Both the position numbers and the translations under genes were made by a program. A stretch of 64,000 bases of DNA from an uncultured Granulosicoccaceae bacterium (lineage in GTDB: Bacteria; Pseudomonadota; Gammaproteobacteria; Granulosicoccales; Granulosicoccaceae), in the NCBI GenBank assembly GCA_938005265.1, contig CALLOA010000087.1, positions 1 to 64,000 on the forward strand, read 5' to 3'. A model generated the notes under the pieces. The model had not been told where the DNA came from and ran no database searches. It saw nothing but the letters and a program-made list of their open reading frames with translations. Positions 11,208 through 19,184 of this stretch are shown here, in pieces; within the stretch, counting starts at the first letter, position 1, and every line of letters starts with the position of its first letter.

Positions 11208-12119
11208 CTACAGGCGTGTTATTGATTCGCTGTGTAAATAGCGGCGATTGAACTTGCAGTACCCCTTCTCACATACCTGCAAATAAGACCGAGTCAGTTT
11301 GTGCAATTCCGGTAGCTGGTGAAAAGGTACGGATGGAAAGCTGTGGTGCTCAGCATGGTATGGCATGTTCCAGGCAAGGCGATAAAGCAAACGGTTTGTC
11401 AGCGTTGTGCGTGTGTTACGAAACATATCATCAACGTGATCGCAGTGAGCGTGTTCGGCTAGTAAATAGGCGCGCAGGAACGGTTGCCCGAGTAGCAATG
11501 GTAATAGCCACAGAAGTACCAACTGTTTCGGTGCCAGAATAACCAGGCTGCCGATTACCAGTGTGTAGGCAACTATCATGAGTCGTGCTTCAAGAGTGAT
11601 TGTATCGATTCTGCCAGCCGGCACAAAACTGTCGCTGCACTTACCTGATGCATTCAAATAAAGTGTGCTCAAGTGACTTTTCCACACAGGTATTCCTGAG
11701 AGATAGAGCAGGTATGTTCTTATGCTTGTCGGCTTGGGGCTTGCCAATTCCGGATCTTTATCAGGCTGATGAGTGTACCGATGATGTGCGATGTGAAAAT
11801 GTCTGAACCATTCCGCTGGCAAAAAAATAATGAACCCGCAACACCAGCTTGCCAGGCGATTGAGCCAAAGTGATCGGAAGGGTGTGTTATGAGTTGTTTC
11901 ATGTAGCAGTGTAAACAGGAACACCAGTAGAATGCCCTGAGTAACCAGCAGCAGGAGCAGCAATGCAGGTGGTTTGGGGGATAATGCCAGCAGGGTGGAA
12001 TTAAGCCCGATGCAACTGCAATGTATGGCCAGGTGGCACAAACCCCTTGCGTCAGAACGTTTAGTCAGCGATCGCTTTTGCGTGGCCGATAGTGTTTTCA
12101 GGAATTCACGGTGATTCAA
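11208..12119 (-). CDS. Membrane fatty acid desaturase
   Basis: 303 residues, an integral-membrane di-iron desaturase. The three histidine boxes are clear: HETTH, then HIAHHRYTH, then HAEHH near the C-terminus, separated by hydrophobic hairpins (LLLLVTQGILLVFLFTLL; LVLLWLLPLLLGQPFLRAYLL). The substrate is likely an acyl chain in lipids; related enzymes hydroxylate carotenoids or sphingolipids, and the position of oxidation cannot be told. It converges with gpmI and is divergent from the TraB/GumN gene. No electron-donor gene is adjacent. Confidence 0.88.
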   Translation of the reverse strand: MNHREFLKTLSATQKRSLTKRSDARGLCHLAIHCSCIGLNSTLLALSPKPPALLLLLLVTQGILLVFLFTLLHETTHNTPFRSLWLNRLASWCCGFIIFLPAEWFRHFHIAHHRYTHQPDKDPELASPKPTSIRTYLLYLSGIPVWKSHLSTLYLNASGKCSDSFVPAGRIDTITLEARLMIVAYTLVIGSLVILAPKQLVLLWLLPLLLGQPFLRAYLLAEHAHCDHVDDMFRNTRTTLTNRLLYRLAWNMPYHAEHHSFPSVPFHQLPELHKLTRSYLQVCEKGYCKFNRRYLHSESITRL

Positions 12120-12283
12120 ATGCCGTTACCTTTGTACGCCTCTAATTCAATGCTCAATGGTCTTTCCGGGGGTTGCTGAGTCGATTATACGAATTTCTAT
12201 GGCTATCCTTGCGGTTTTCGGCCAGATTGGAGCAAGCATTGCAGTATCTACCGGCACGATTCGCACATCATCATCAGGTATTC

Positions 12284-13192
12284 ATGCAACATAGTAAGCA
12301 TATAGCAAGAGCTGGCAAATTATTTTCAACCGGAATTGCTGCGGCCTGTCTGCTAGTGCAGGGTGTCGTACAGGCTGAAAGTGCGGTCTGGCAAATCAGG
12401 GAAGCGGCAGGTGGAAGTGATAACACTCTCTACATCGCGGGCACATTGCACTTGTTGAAAGCAGAGGACTTTCCTTTGCCGAAGCAATTTGATGAAGCAT
12501 ACAACAATGCGGAGAATCTGGTATTCGAAGCAGACCTGTCGGCATTTGAACAAATAGATGTGCAAAGAAAAATGCAGCAGATGGTTACCTGGGATGACGG
12601 CAGTGTACTTGCTGATCATGTAAAACCAGAGACATTGGCCCGCTTTGAAGCGTTGCTGAATGGTTATGGAATTCCAATGGTGATGGTGGAGCAATACAAG
12701 CCAGGATTTGCTGCCATAACCGTTGCCCTGCTTGAGCTGCAAAAACTGGGCATTGGTGAGGCAGGTGTGGATGCATTTTATGATAGCAAAGCTCGGCAGG
12801 ATGGTCGTGAAATTGAAGGGCTTGAAACTGTTGAGCAACAAATCTCGTTTATTGCGGATATGGGAATGGAAAATCCTGATGATTTCCTGAACTACAGCAT
12901 GGATGATCTGGAAGACTTAAGCGAGTTAATGGAAAACATGAGAGCTTCGTGGCGCAGCGGTGACATGGCTGCACTTGCTGCTCAAATGACTGAGAAGATG
13001 CGTGACCTTTACCCGGCAGTGTATAAAAAGCTGCTCACTGAAAGAAATGTTGCCTGGGTGCCGAAGATTGAAGCAATGATGCAGGATCCGGACGTAGAAA
13101 TGGTTCTTGTTGGAGCAGGACACTTGGCCGGCGAAGGTAACGTGCTGGAGCTTCTTCAGAAAGCAGGTTACGTTGTTGAACAACTTCCCTAG
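12284..13192 (+). CDS. TraB/GumN family secreted protein
   Basis: 302 residues from ATG 12284, preceded by CAGG at a suitable distance. The frame is open back to 12173, but the region from 12284 starts a typical signal peptide (LFSTGIAAACLLVQGVVQA). The mature protein shows the family blocks LYIAGTLHLLKAEDFPLP near the N-terminus and VLVGAGHLAGEGNVLELL near the C-terminus, which contain the paired G-x2-H motifs that bind metal in Tiki/TraB-like proteases. The proposed role is a periplasmic metallopeptidase-like protein of unknown substrate. It is divergent from the desaturase and converges with the ammonium-sensor gene. Confidence 0.85.
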   Translation: MQHSKHIARAGKLFSTGIAAACLLVQGVVQAESAVWQIREAAGGSDNTLYIAGTLHLLKAEDFPLPKQFDEAYNNAENLVFEADLSAFEQIDVQRKMQQMVTWDDGSVLADHVKPETLARFEALLNGYGIPMVMVEQYKPGFAAITVALLELQKLGIGEAGVDAFYDSKARQDGREIEGLETVEQQISFIADMGMENPDDFLNYSMDDLEDLSELMENMRASWRSGDMAALAAQMTEKMRDLYPAVYKKLLTERNVAWVPKIEAMMQDPDVEMVLVGAGHLAGEGNVLELLQKAGYVVEQLP

Positions 13193-13195
13193 AGG

Positions 13196-13236
13196 GCGAC
13201 TACTATAGTCGCGTAACTGCCCTAAGTGGCGGGCAG
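13196..13236. terminator. Two small hairpins between convergent genes
   Basis: GCGACTA and TAGTCGC pair across 13196-13212, and CTGCCC pairs with GGGCAG across 13217-13236. They sit between the TraB/GumN stop and the stop of the ammonium-sensor gene. No T-run follows on either strand, so termination is only a suggestion. Confidence 0.3.
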
Positions 13237-13249
13237 CTGAAATCGTTTA

Positions 13250-16200
13250 CTACCCGGCCTTGCGAACTGTGCTGTCTTCAACACCGTCATCCCTGATCAT
13301 CTGAAGCACATTTTCTTCTTTGACGGGTTTGGAAAACAGGAAGCCTTGCACTATCGGGCAATCCCAGTTTCTCAGCATCTCCAGTTGTTGGATGTTTTCC
13401 ACACCTTCGGCAACCACCGAGTAGCCAAGCCTGCTTCCCATCTCCACCATGGAACGCGTAATTTCTGTTGCCCGATCGTTTTTCCCAATGTTTTGTACGA
13501 ATGACCTGTCAATTTTCATAGTACGTACCGGGAAATTGCTCAGATAGCGTAATGATGTCTGGCCGGTGCCAAAATCATCAATGGAGAAAACAATACCACT
13601 GGAGCGAAGCGTATTGATTACGTGGCTGGCATTTTTGTGATCTTCAATGATGGCATCTTCGGTGATCTCAAGCTCCAGCAAATCGGGCTTGAGTGAGTGT
13701 TTGTGAAGAGCATTAAGAACAGTTTCAGTGAAGTTCTCGGCACCCAGATGAGAAGCCGAGACATTGACCGAGATTCGTGGCATCTTCTGGTTTTCTATGA
13801 CAGGCCAGCCGCTGGCAAATTCACAGGCTTTGTCCAGTACATATTCGCCAAGTAAAGGCATAAGCCCGTTGTGTTCAATGATGTCTATAAAATCGCCAGG
13901 TGAGAGTTCGCCCTTGTCCGGATGGTTCCATCGAATCAATGCTTCGAACGATTCCAGATTTTCAGTCTTGGTGTCAATCAAGGGTTGATAGAGTAGATAG
14001 AGCTCCTCGTTTGCGATCGCACGCCTGAGTTCCGTTTCAAGCAGAAAGCGATGGCTCATTTCGTTGTCCAGTTCTTTTTCAAACCGTACTACTCTGTTTT
14101 TGCCCTGGTATTTTGCGGCATACATGGCAAGGTCCGCACGCCTCAGTAAATCCTCCCGATTGAAAGCATCGTCCGGAAAGACAGCGACACCGAGACTCGC
14201 ACCTATCTGCACATCGTGAGTTTTCAGCGAAAACGGCGTGCCGAGCTGTTTCAGTGTATTTGCTGTTATTTGTTTTATCTGCTCGTTACAGAAATCCTTC
14301 GGCAAATCTTCAAGCGCCAAAATGAATTCATCGCCACCGACTCGATAGACTGATCCGGCGGTACTAATGATTTCCGAGAGCCGGTTTGCTACGGTTGTCA
14401 GCAGGTTGTCGCCAGCTGCATGACCGTAGGAATCATTGACTGCTTTAAATCCGTCAAGATCAACGCCTATGATTGCAACTTTCCTGATATTACCCTGAGC
14501 TTGTACAAGCAATTTTTGAAGATCTGCGTTTAATGCCCGGCGATTTTTCAGACCGGTCAGCTCGTCATGCAAGGATGCAAAAACGGCAAGATTTTCTGCT
14601 TCCTTTCGTTGGCTGATATCGCTCATGGTTCCGCGATAACCAATAAATTCATTATTGCTGTCGTGATTCGGCGTGCCCCGGATCTCTACGTGAATAGTTT
14701 TGAAATTCGCATTGTTAATCTCAGCTTCTATAGGTCCGAAAGCAACTTTGTTTTTCCAGCAGTCGATCAAGGTTTTAGATTTACTCTCAGTGAGTGTGAT
14801 GACTTCTGTGATGGGCTGGCCTTTCCAGTTGTTGTAGTCAAGTGAAGAGAATTCTTCGGTAACAATGTCCAGAAAGCCAATTCTGCCACTGGCGTCTGCT
14901 TCCCATAGCCAGTCGGAAGCCGTTGTTGCGAATTGCTGAAATTTTTTCTCTGACTCCGCAATGGTGCTGCGTGCTTGTTCCTGTCGCTCGATCAGTTTGT
15001 TAACTGTAACGGCTATATCAACGTGTTCGTCGTCACTGCTGATGTCTATTGCCAGATCGCCATTATCAGCTGTTGATAGTTTCTCGTGTAATGCCCGGTG
15101 TAATCTGTCACCGCCGGTGGATTCGCCATGCTCGGTATAGTTGAGACCAAGCATTTCTTCTTCAGCTGTGACACGTAGTGGTGTGAATTTTCTTGTGATC
15201 GATAGGGCGGTGTAGATGGTTATGGTAGTAATTGCAAACACAGTTACAACACCTGTCAACTGAACGCCAAGCTGCAACAGGCGCGATTGCCCGACCAGCA
15301 TTTCAACCGGTGCAACAAAGGCAAATAGCAAGGTTCCGAAAGTACCTGCAACACCATGCGTGGCCACCACTTCTACAGGGTCGTCCAGCTTCCAACGCAC
15401 CAGCAGATAATGTCCTGCCCAGGTTGCCAGCATGCCTCCCAGAAATCCAAAGAACATTGCCTCGTAGGCCTGCAAAACGTGAATAGCTGCGGTTGATGTC
15501 ACCAGACCGCCGAGCAATCCGTTGATGGTTCGGGACGGGTGGAATACCCCGCGGTCCAGATATACACCAACAATTGCGCCACCGGCAGCGCCGAATGCTG
15601 CCATGGAAAAGGTATTGGTTATAACTTCTGCCATCAGTGGGTCAGTTGGCGAAATGCCACCTGCATTAAAGCCAATCCAGCCAAAGGCTAACAACAAGGC
15701 GCCTTGCAGTGCCATGATGCTACTGTTGCTGGGTAAAGGAATGACATTGCCGTGTTCGTCGAAACGATCAATACGGGGGCCTATCATTAAAATGGCAACC
15801 AGTGCTGCCCATGCTCCGAGTGAGTGAACGACCGTACCTCCGGCAAAATCAACAAAGCCCAGATCGGCCAGCCAGGTAAGCGGTGATTCTACAAAGGCAT
15901 TACCCCAGACCAGACGGCCCACAAACGGATAAAGCAATGCGCCAATAACTGCAGCTAAAAGCATATACGGAATAAAGCGCAGTCGCTCAGCGATACCTCC
16001 GGAGACTATTGATGCTGCCGTGGCACAAAAACCGAGTTGAAATAGAAAATGCAGGGGTGAAGGCAGCGCTTCCCCTGCCACGGGCATGGGAATGCTGTAC
16101 ATTATCGTAAAACCGAAGAGAAAAAACGTGACCCAGGCGATCATCAGATCGGCTACGTTTTTCTGAGCCACGTTAATGGAATTTTTCGCTCTTACGCGTC

Positions 16201-16345
16201 CACCCTCAAGTAACAGGAAGCCTGCTTGCATTAGCAGGACCAGAAATGAGGCAAATAAAAGCCAGAGCGATTCGGTAGCGTTTATCATCACAACGTGCGT
16301 AAGCATTAGATACCGGGCATCCTGCTGGTAATCAACACAGAGCAT
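13250..16345 (-). CDS. Ammonium transporter-like sensor fused to PAS, GGDEF and EAL domains
   Basis: 1031 residues. Residues about 20-395 form an Amt/Rh channel with eleven expected helices and both pore histidines (H174 in GGTVVHSLG, H330 in VVATHGVAG) plus the ammonium-recruiting Asp (D166 in VDFAGG). A PAS domain covers about 463-580. GGDEF is intact at 670-674 and the EAL domain starts at about 770 with EALIRW at 801. The phosphodiesterase residues are all present (ISVNVS, ELEITED, IDDFGTG, MKIDRSF, VAEGVEN, VQGFLF). The inhibitory RxxD I-site before GGDEF is absent (STAG). It should sense or move ammonium and set c-di-GMP. The start is uncertain: M1, M14 or M20 (16288), the last fitting Amt N-termini best. 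An NtrC-like repeat lies just upstream. Confidence 0.93.
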   Translation of the reverse strand: MLCVDYQQDARYLMLTHVVMINATESLWLLFASFLVLLMQAGFLLLEGGRVRAKNSINVAQKNVADLMIAWVTFFLFGFTIMYSIPMPVAGEALPSPLHFLFQLGFCATAASIVSGGIAERLRFIPYMLLAAVIGALLYPFVGRLVWGNAFVESPLTWLADLGFVDFAGGTVVHSLGAWAALVAILMIGPRIDRFDEHGNVIPLPSNSSIMALQGALLLAFGWIGFNAGGISPTDPLMAEVITNTFSMAAFGAAGGAIVGVYLDRGVFHPSRTINGLLGGLVTSTAAIHVLQAYEAMFFGFLGGMLATWAGHYLLVRWKLDDPVEVVATHGVAGTFGTLLFAFVAPVEMLVGQSRLLQLGVQLTGVVTVFAITTITIYTALSITRKFTPLRVTAEEEMLGLNYTEHGESTGGDRLHRALHEKLSTADNGDLAIDISSDDEHVDIAVTVNKLIERQEQARSTIAESEKKFQQFATTASDWLWEADASGRIGFLDIVTEEFSSLDYNNWKGQPITEVITLTESKSKTLIDCWKNKVAFGPIEAEINNANFKTIHVEIRGTPNHDSNNEFIGYRGTMSDISQRKEAENLAVFASLHDELTGLKNRRALNADLQKLLVQAQGNIRKVAIIGVDLDGFKAVNDSYGHAAGDNLLTTVANRLSEIISTAGSVYRVGGDEFILALEDLPKDFCNEQIKQITANTLKQLGTPFSLKTHDVQIGASLGVAVFPDDAFNREDLLRRADLAMYAAKYQGKNRVVRFEKELDNEMSHRFLLETELRRAIANEELYLLYQPLIDTKTENLESFEALIRWNHPDKGELSPGDFIDIIEHNGLMPLLGEYVLDKACEFASGWPVIENQKMPRISVNVSASHLGAENFTETVLNALHKHSLKPDLLELEITEDAIIEDHKNASHVINTLRSSGIVFSIDDFGTGQTSLRYLSNFPVRTMKIDRSFVQNIGKNDRATEITRSMVEMGSRLGYSVVAEGVENIQQLEMLRNWDCPIVQGFLFSKPVKEENVLQMIRDDGVEDSTVRKAG

Positions 16346-16378
16346 CCTGGCTCATGTCGCTTTGCAATTAGCGGCTTA

Positions 16379-16397
16379 AACACCAAATACTGGTGTT
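16379..16397. promoter_or_regulatory. NtrC-like inverted repeat between divergent genes
   Basis: AACACCA and TGGTGTT form perfect 7-base arms with a 5-base spacer, the arm sequence and spacing of NtrC (GlnG) enhancer sites (core GCACCA-N5-TGGTGC, with the outer base changed here). It lies in the 133-bp spacer between the Amt-GGDEF-EAL gene and the cupin gene, about 34 bp before the first or 91 bp before the third possible start of the Amt fusion. No sigma-54 promoter with the GG-N10-GC spacing was found beside it. Confidence 0.4.
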
Positions 16398-16478
16398 ATT
16401 GTGTAATGAAACAAGAATTTACTACTACTATGTGCAGTTAATTGCCTTGTGATTTCGTGGATCAATTGAGAATATGAC

Positions 16479-17708
16479 ATGAAACAAACAACGGCTTTGC
16501 CCTATGAGCCCTGTCTGTTGCATCCCGTGGGTGCCGATATTTTCAATCGGGAATATCGTGAGCGGCAGCCTTTACACATACAGCGATCTGATCTCGAGTA
16601 CTTCTCTGATGTTGTGTCGCTTGCGAAACTTGAGTCGGTGTTCTCAACAGCCTCCTTGTATTATCCAGACGTTCAGTTGACTCAGGCAGGGTGTGATATT
16701 CCAGCTTCAGACTATGCAAGCCCGGCCGGATTGATTGATCCATCCCGTTTTTTCGCCCGATATGTGGCCGGTGCGACTGTCATTGTTTCCGGTAGTGACC
16801 GTCTTTTTCCGCAGATTGCCAATATGTGCCGACAGGCTAGCCGGCAATTTGGTGGGGCTTGCCGCGCCAATCTCTATCTTTCACCACCCGGGCATCAAGG
16901 GTTTGCGGCCCACTATGACACGCACGATGTATTGGTATTGCAGATTTCAGGTCACAAGACATTTCGCCTGTACAAGAATAATGTTGCCTTGCCTTTTCCC
17001 GATACCCGCTTTGAGCCAGCGGGGTTTGAACCGGGAGATAGCACTGAAGAGGTGGCTCTTTCGGCAGGTGATACCTTCTACATTCCCAGGGGATTTACTC
17101 ATGATGCCTGTGCCAGCGGGGATTCGGAAGAACCATCCTTGCATCTGACACTGGGTTTGTATCCCCCTTTGATACGTGATGTGCTTCATCGCCTGGTCGA
17201 CAAGTTGGCAGATTCTCAATTAGATCTCAGGCGCTCGATAAATTATGCTGATTGGCGTTATGACGGTGTATCGGATGAGCTACGGGATCTTGTGGCAAGA
17301 CACCTCAAGCAGGGCAACATCGAACAGGTATTACCGCTGGTGATGCGCGATATTCGAGATGATGCCGCATTGGATGGTTTGTCTACAGCACATCAAGTTG
17401 CTGCACCGTTTGCTGACACCCCGGGTAGTAGTAGCGATTTAGCGGCCAGCAAGAATGAATGCCGGCTATTGCTGCGGCAACATCGATACCTGGGGCATGA
17501 AACGCTAGACGATACGCTTTATTGCCGTACATTCGGGCAGGTGCTTGAATTTGGTTCTCCGCACCGGCAGAAAGTCGAGCATTGGCTGAATACGGGTGAG
17601 GCTACTGCCGTGTACTTTACTGGAACGCCTAAAGAGCCGCAGGTTGGTGGTAGTGAAGTCCTGCAATCCTTACTGGATAGTGGGCTGGGTCGGCTGCATC
17701 CGACTTGA
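16479..17708 (+). CDS. JmjC/cupin-4 family 2-oxoglutarate-dependent oxygenase
   Basis: 409 residues of the ribosomal-oxygenase-like cupin group. The first iron ligands are in AAHYDTHDVLVLQISGHKTFRLY (H-x-D pattern) and the distal His in FYIPRGFTHDA. The ATG at 16479 has a GAG-type ribosome site. Characterised relatives (YcfD/RoxA) hydroxylate ribosomal protein uL16; this protein differs in length and sequence from YcfD, and other relatives modify peptides. A 53-bp gap separates it from a small Tat-exported cysteine-containing protein on the same strand, which could be its substrate or simply its neighbour. It is divergent from the Amt fusion. The biochemical class is firm; the target is unknown. 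Confidence 0.8.
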   Translation: MKQTTALPYEPCLLHPVGADIFNREYRERQPLHIQRSDLEYFSDVVSLAKLESVFSTASLYYPDVQLTQAGCDIPASDYASPAGLIDPSRFFARYVAGATVIVSGSDRLFPQIANMCRQASRQFGGACRANLYLSPPGHQGFAAHYDTHDVLVLQISGHKTFRLYKNNVALPFPDTRFEPAGFEPGDSTEEVALSAGDTFYIPRGFTHDACASGDSEEPSLHLTLGLYPPLIRDVLHRLVDKLADSQLDLRRSINYADWRYDGVSDELRDLVARHLKQGNIEQVLPLVMRDIRDDAALDGLSTAHQVAAPFADTPGSSSDLAASKNECRLLLRQHRYLGHETLDDTLYCRTFGQVLEFGSPHRQKVEHWLNTGEATAVYFTGTPKEPQVGGSEVLQSLLDSGLGRLHPT

Positions 17709-17761
17709 CAGTCAGCCAGCCCGATTGCTAAGTTCAGCTAATAGTTCACTGGGAATAGCTT

Positions 17762-18148
17762 ATGAAAAGCGCTAAGGATGATAATGTGACACAGGCCGAA
17801 ACAGATGGGCAGGCTGGAAACGAGCCTGCAGTTACTGTGCGCCACAGTTCTTCTGCGCATCTGAGCAGAAGGCGATTTATTTCTGGTTCGCTTGCCGTCG
17901 GCGCCATGATGGGTTCCGGTGCTGCACTAGCGGCAGATTGTGATCGCAATCCAGAGCAGGTTGAACGTTGTTCAGATGGTGATGAGGGTGAAGGTGCAGA
18001 CCCGGCCAATTGCGGGCGGTGCGGTCAGGAATCAACGGTACCGTCTGGCTTGCGGCTGACTAACTCCCTGCAAACTTATGGTGGCCAGGCGCGATCACCG
18101 GAGAACTTGCCCTTGCCCGGTGTCAGGGTGAAACGTGTGACTGACTGA
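17762..18148 (+). CDS. Small Tat-exported protein with a four-cysteine segment, unknown function
   Basis: 128 residues. A polar N-terminal region of about 30 residues leads to a twin-arginine signal (SRRRFISGSLAVGAMM ending GAALAAD). The mature part is only about 70 residues, with four cysteines in a short acidic span (CDRNPEQVERC, then NCGRCG) and a Gly/Pro-rich C-terminus. The Tat route implies folding or cofactor binding before export, and the cysteines could bind metal or form disulfides. The spacing does not fit the HiPIP iron-sulfur pattern. It follows the cupin-4 oxygenase by 53 bp and probably shares its transcript. I do not recognise a family. Confidence 0.72.
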   Translation: MKSAKDDNVTQAETDGQAGNEPAVTVRHSSSAHLSRRRFISGSLAVGAMMGSGAALAADCDRNPEQVERCSDGDEGEGADPANCGRCGQESTVPSGLRLTNSLQTYGGQARSPENLPLPGVRVKRVTD

Positions 18149-18192
18149 CTGCGCAGTTTGTTCGCAGTTTGTCAGGACGCGCAATTACTCGC

Positions 18193-18239
18193 TGAGAAGT
18201 TGCCTTGTTAGAAGTTACCATACTTAGAAGTTACCATCT
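18193..18239. repeat. Three tandem units of 15-16 bp
   Basis: TGAGAAGTTGCCTTG, TTAGAAGTTACCATAC and TTAGAAGTTACCATCT follow one another in the spacer between the Tat protein and the convergent membrane protease. The last two differ at two of sixteen bases. Confidence 0.8.
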
Positions 18240-18254
18240 AACGGGCGCAGGATC

Positions 18255-19145
18255 TCAATCAGAGCCAATCTGGTTTATAAACCCGGCTTCAACGAGTAAT
18301 TTTCTTTCTGGGAACCACATTTCGCCATACTGCGCCCCATATATTTGATCAATAAAATCAGCATCTACGCCGGCGCTGGCAAACACGTCAGCATCAATAT
18401 CCTGCTGTTCATCAATATCAATTCTGACGCCTCCATAGCCGACCCCGCCATAGTTGGTTTGTAACTGATAAGCATGAAAACCGAATTGCGCCGTCGGGCT
18501 GGCTGAGCGTACATCGCCACTAACGTAAATCAACGTGCAGGCGGACAGACATTTACCTTCGACATGGGTATTGAGACCTTTTTTGGCTATCAGTTTTGCG
18601 ATGCCGCGGGCTTCAAAAATACTGCCGCCATCACTTTCCAGTATCAGTTTTTTGGTTTCAGTGTTTTCTTCAAGCAAAGCTGCCAGCCGTTTGGTTGCGG
18701 CTATGCCTATATCCCCATGAACAAGCAATGTATCTCCCTCTTTGTCATCCGCCAAGAATATTGGTGAATAAACTATCGTGTGCTGTTCATTATTTGTCGC
18801 GCTTGCATTAACGGTGAACAGATCAATGAGGTTGATACAGGTGTAAGCAATGAGTAGCAGTGAAAGCGTGTTGCAGAGAGTAACGTTGGTGTTGGAACCG
18901 TAGCCGCCCTCGAGTATGCGTGCTTTTCTGTTGATTCCCACCAGAGTGATCACAGCTGCAAGGCAATAGACCAACAGCAAAAGGAATGCTGCGTAAATCA
19001 GTTTGCCGGGTTCTGGCTCAGGGGGATGGTTGAGCAGGCTTTGTCGTAAAAGTAATGCAAATAGTGAAGGAAGCAGCAGGAAATTTACAAAGGTGCGTAT
19101 TAGTGTTTTTTTTCCACGCCAGTATTCACGCACAAGTCTTTTCAC
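18255..19145 (-). CDS. Membrane-anchored ClpP/SppA-like protease-fold protein
   Basis: 296 residues. Two or three N-terminal helices (VNFLLLPSLFALLL; LIYAAFLLLLVYCLAAVITLVG; TLSLLLIAYTCINLIDLF) precede a soluble domain from about residue 125. This domain has the ClpP/crotonase pattern: LLVHGDIGIAATKRLAALL, LILESDGGSIFEARGIAKLI, and CLSACTLIYVSGD with the likely nucleophile Ser, followed by FGFHAYQ with a possible catalytic His. It resembles the COG3904-type periplasmic proteins. The domain should face the periplasm, but topology is inferred. The cysteine pair around the Ser is shared with that family. Substrate unknown. Confidence 0.75.
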   Translation of the reverse strand: MKRLVREYWRGKKTLIRTFVNFLLLPSLFALLLRQSLLNHPPEPEPGKLIYAAFLLLLVYCLAAVITLVGINRKARILEGGYGSNTNVTLCNTLSLLLIAYTCINLIDLFTVNASATNNEQHTIVYSPIFLADDKEGDTLLVHGDIGIAATKRLAALLEENTETKKLILESDGGSIFEARGIAKLIAKKGLNTHVEGKCLSACTLIYVSGDVRSASPTAQFGFHAYQLQTNYGGVGYGGVRIDIDEQQDIDADVFASAGVDADFIDQIYGAQYGEMWFPERKLLVEAGFINQIGSD

Positions 19146-19184
19146 GCATAGGCCTTCTTTTCACAAAGCGTACAAAGCGGGTGG

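Noticed and set aside
16340..16400. Sigma-54 promoter for the Amt fusion gene
   Set aside because: TTGCA is present, but the GG expected ten bases upstream of GC is AA, so the -24/-12 rule fails.
17762..18148. HiPIP or other classical iron-sulfur protein
   Set aside because: The four cysteines are spaced differently (one pair ten residues apart, then CxxC), and the aromatic residues of HiPIP are missing.
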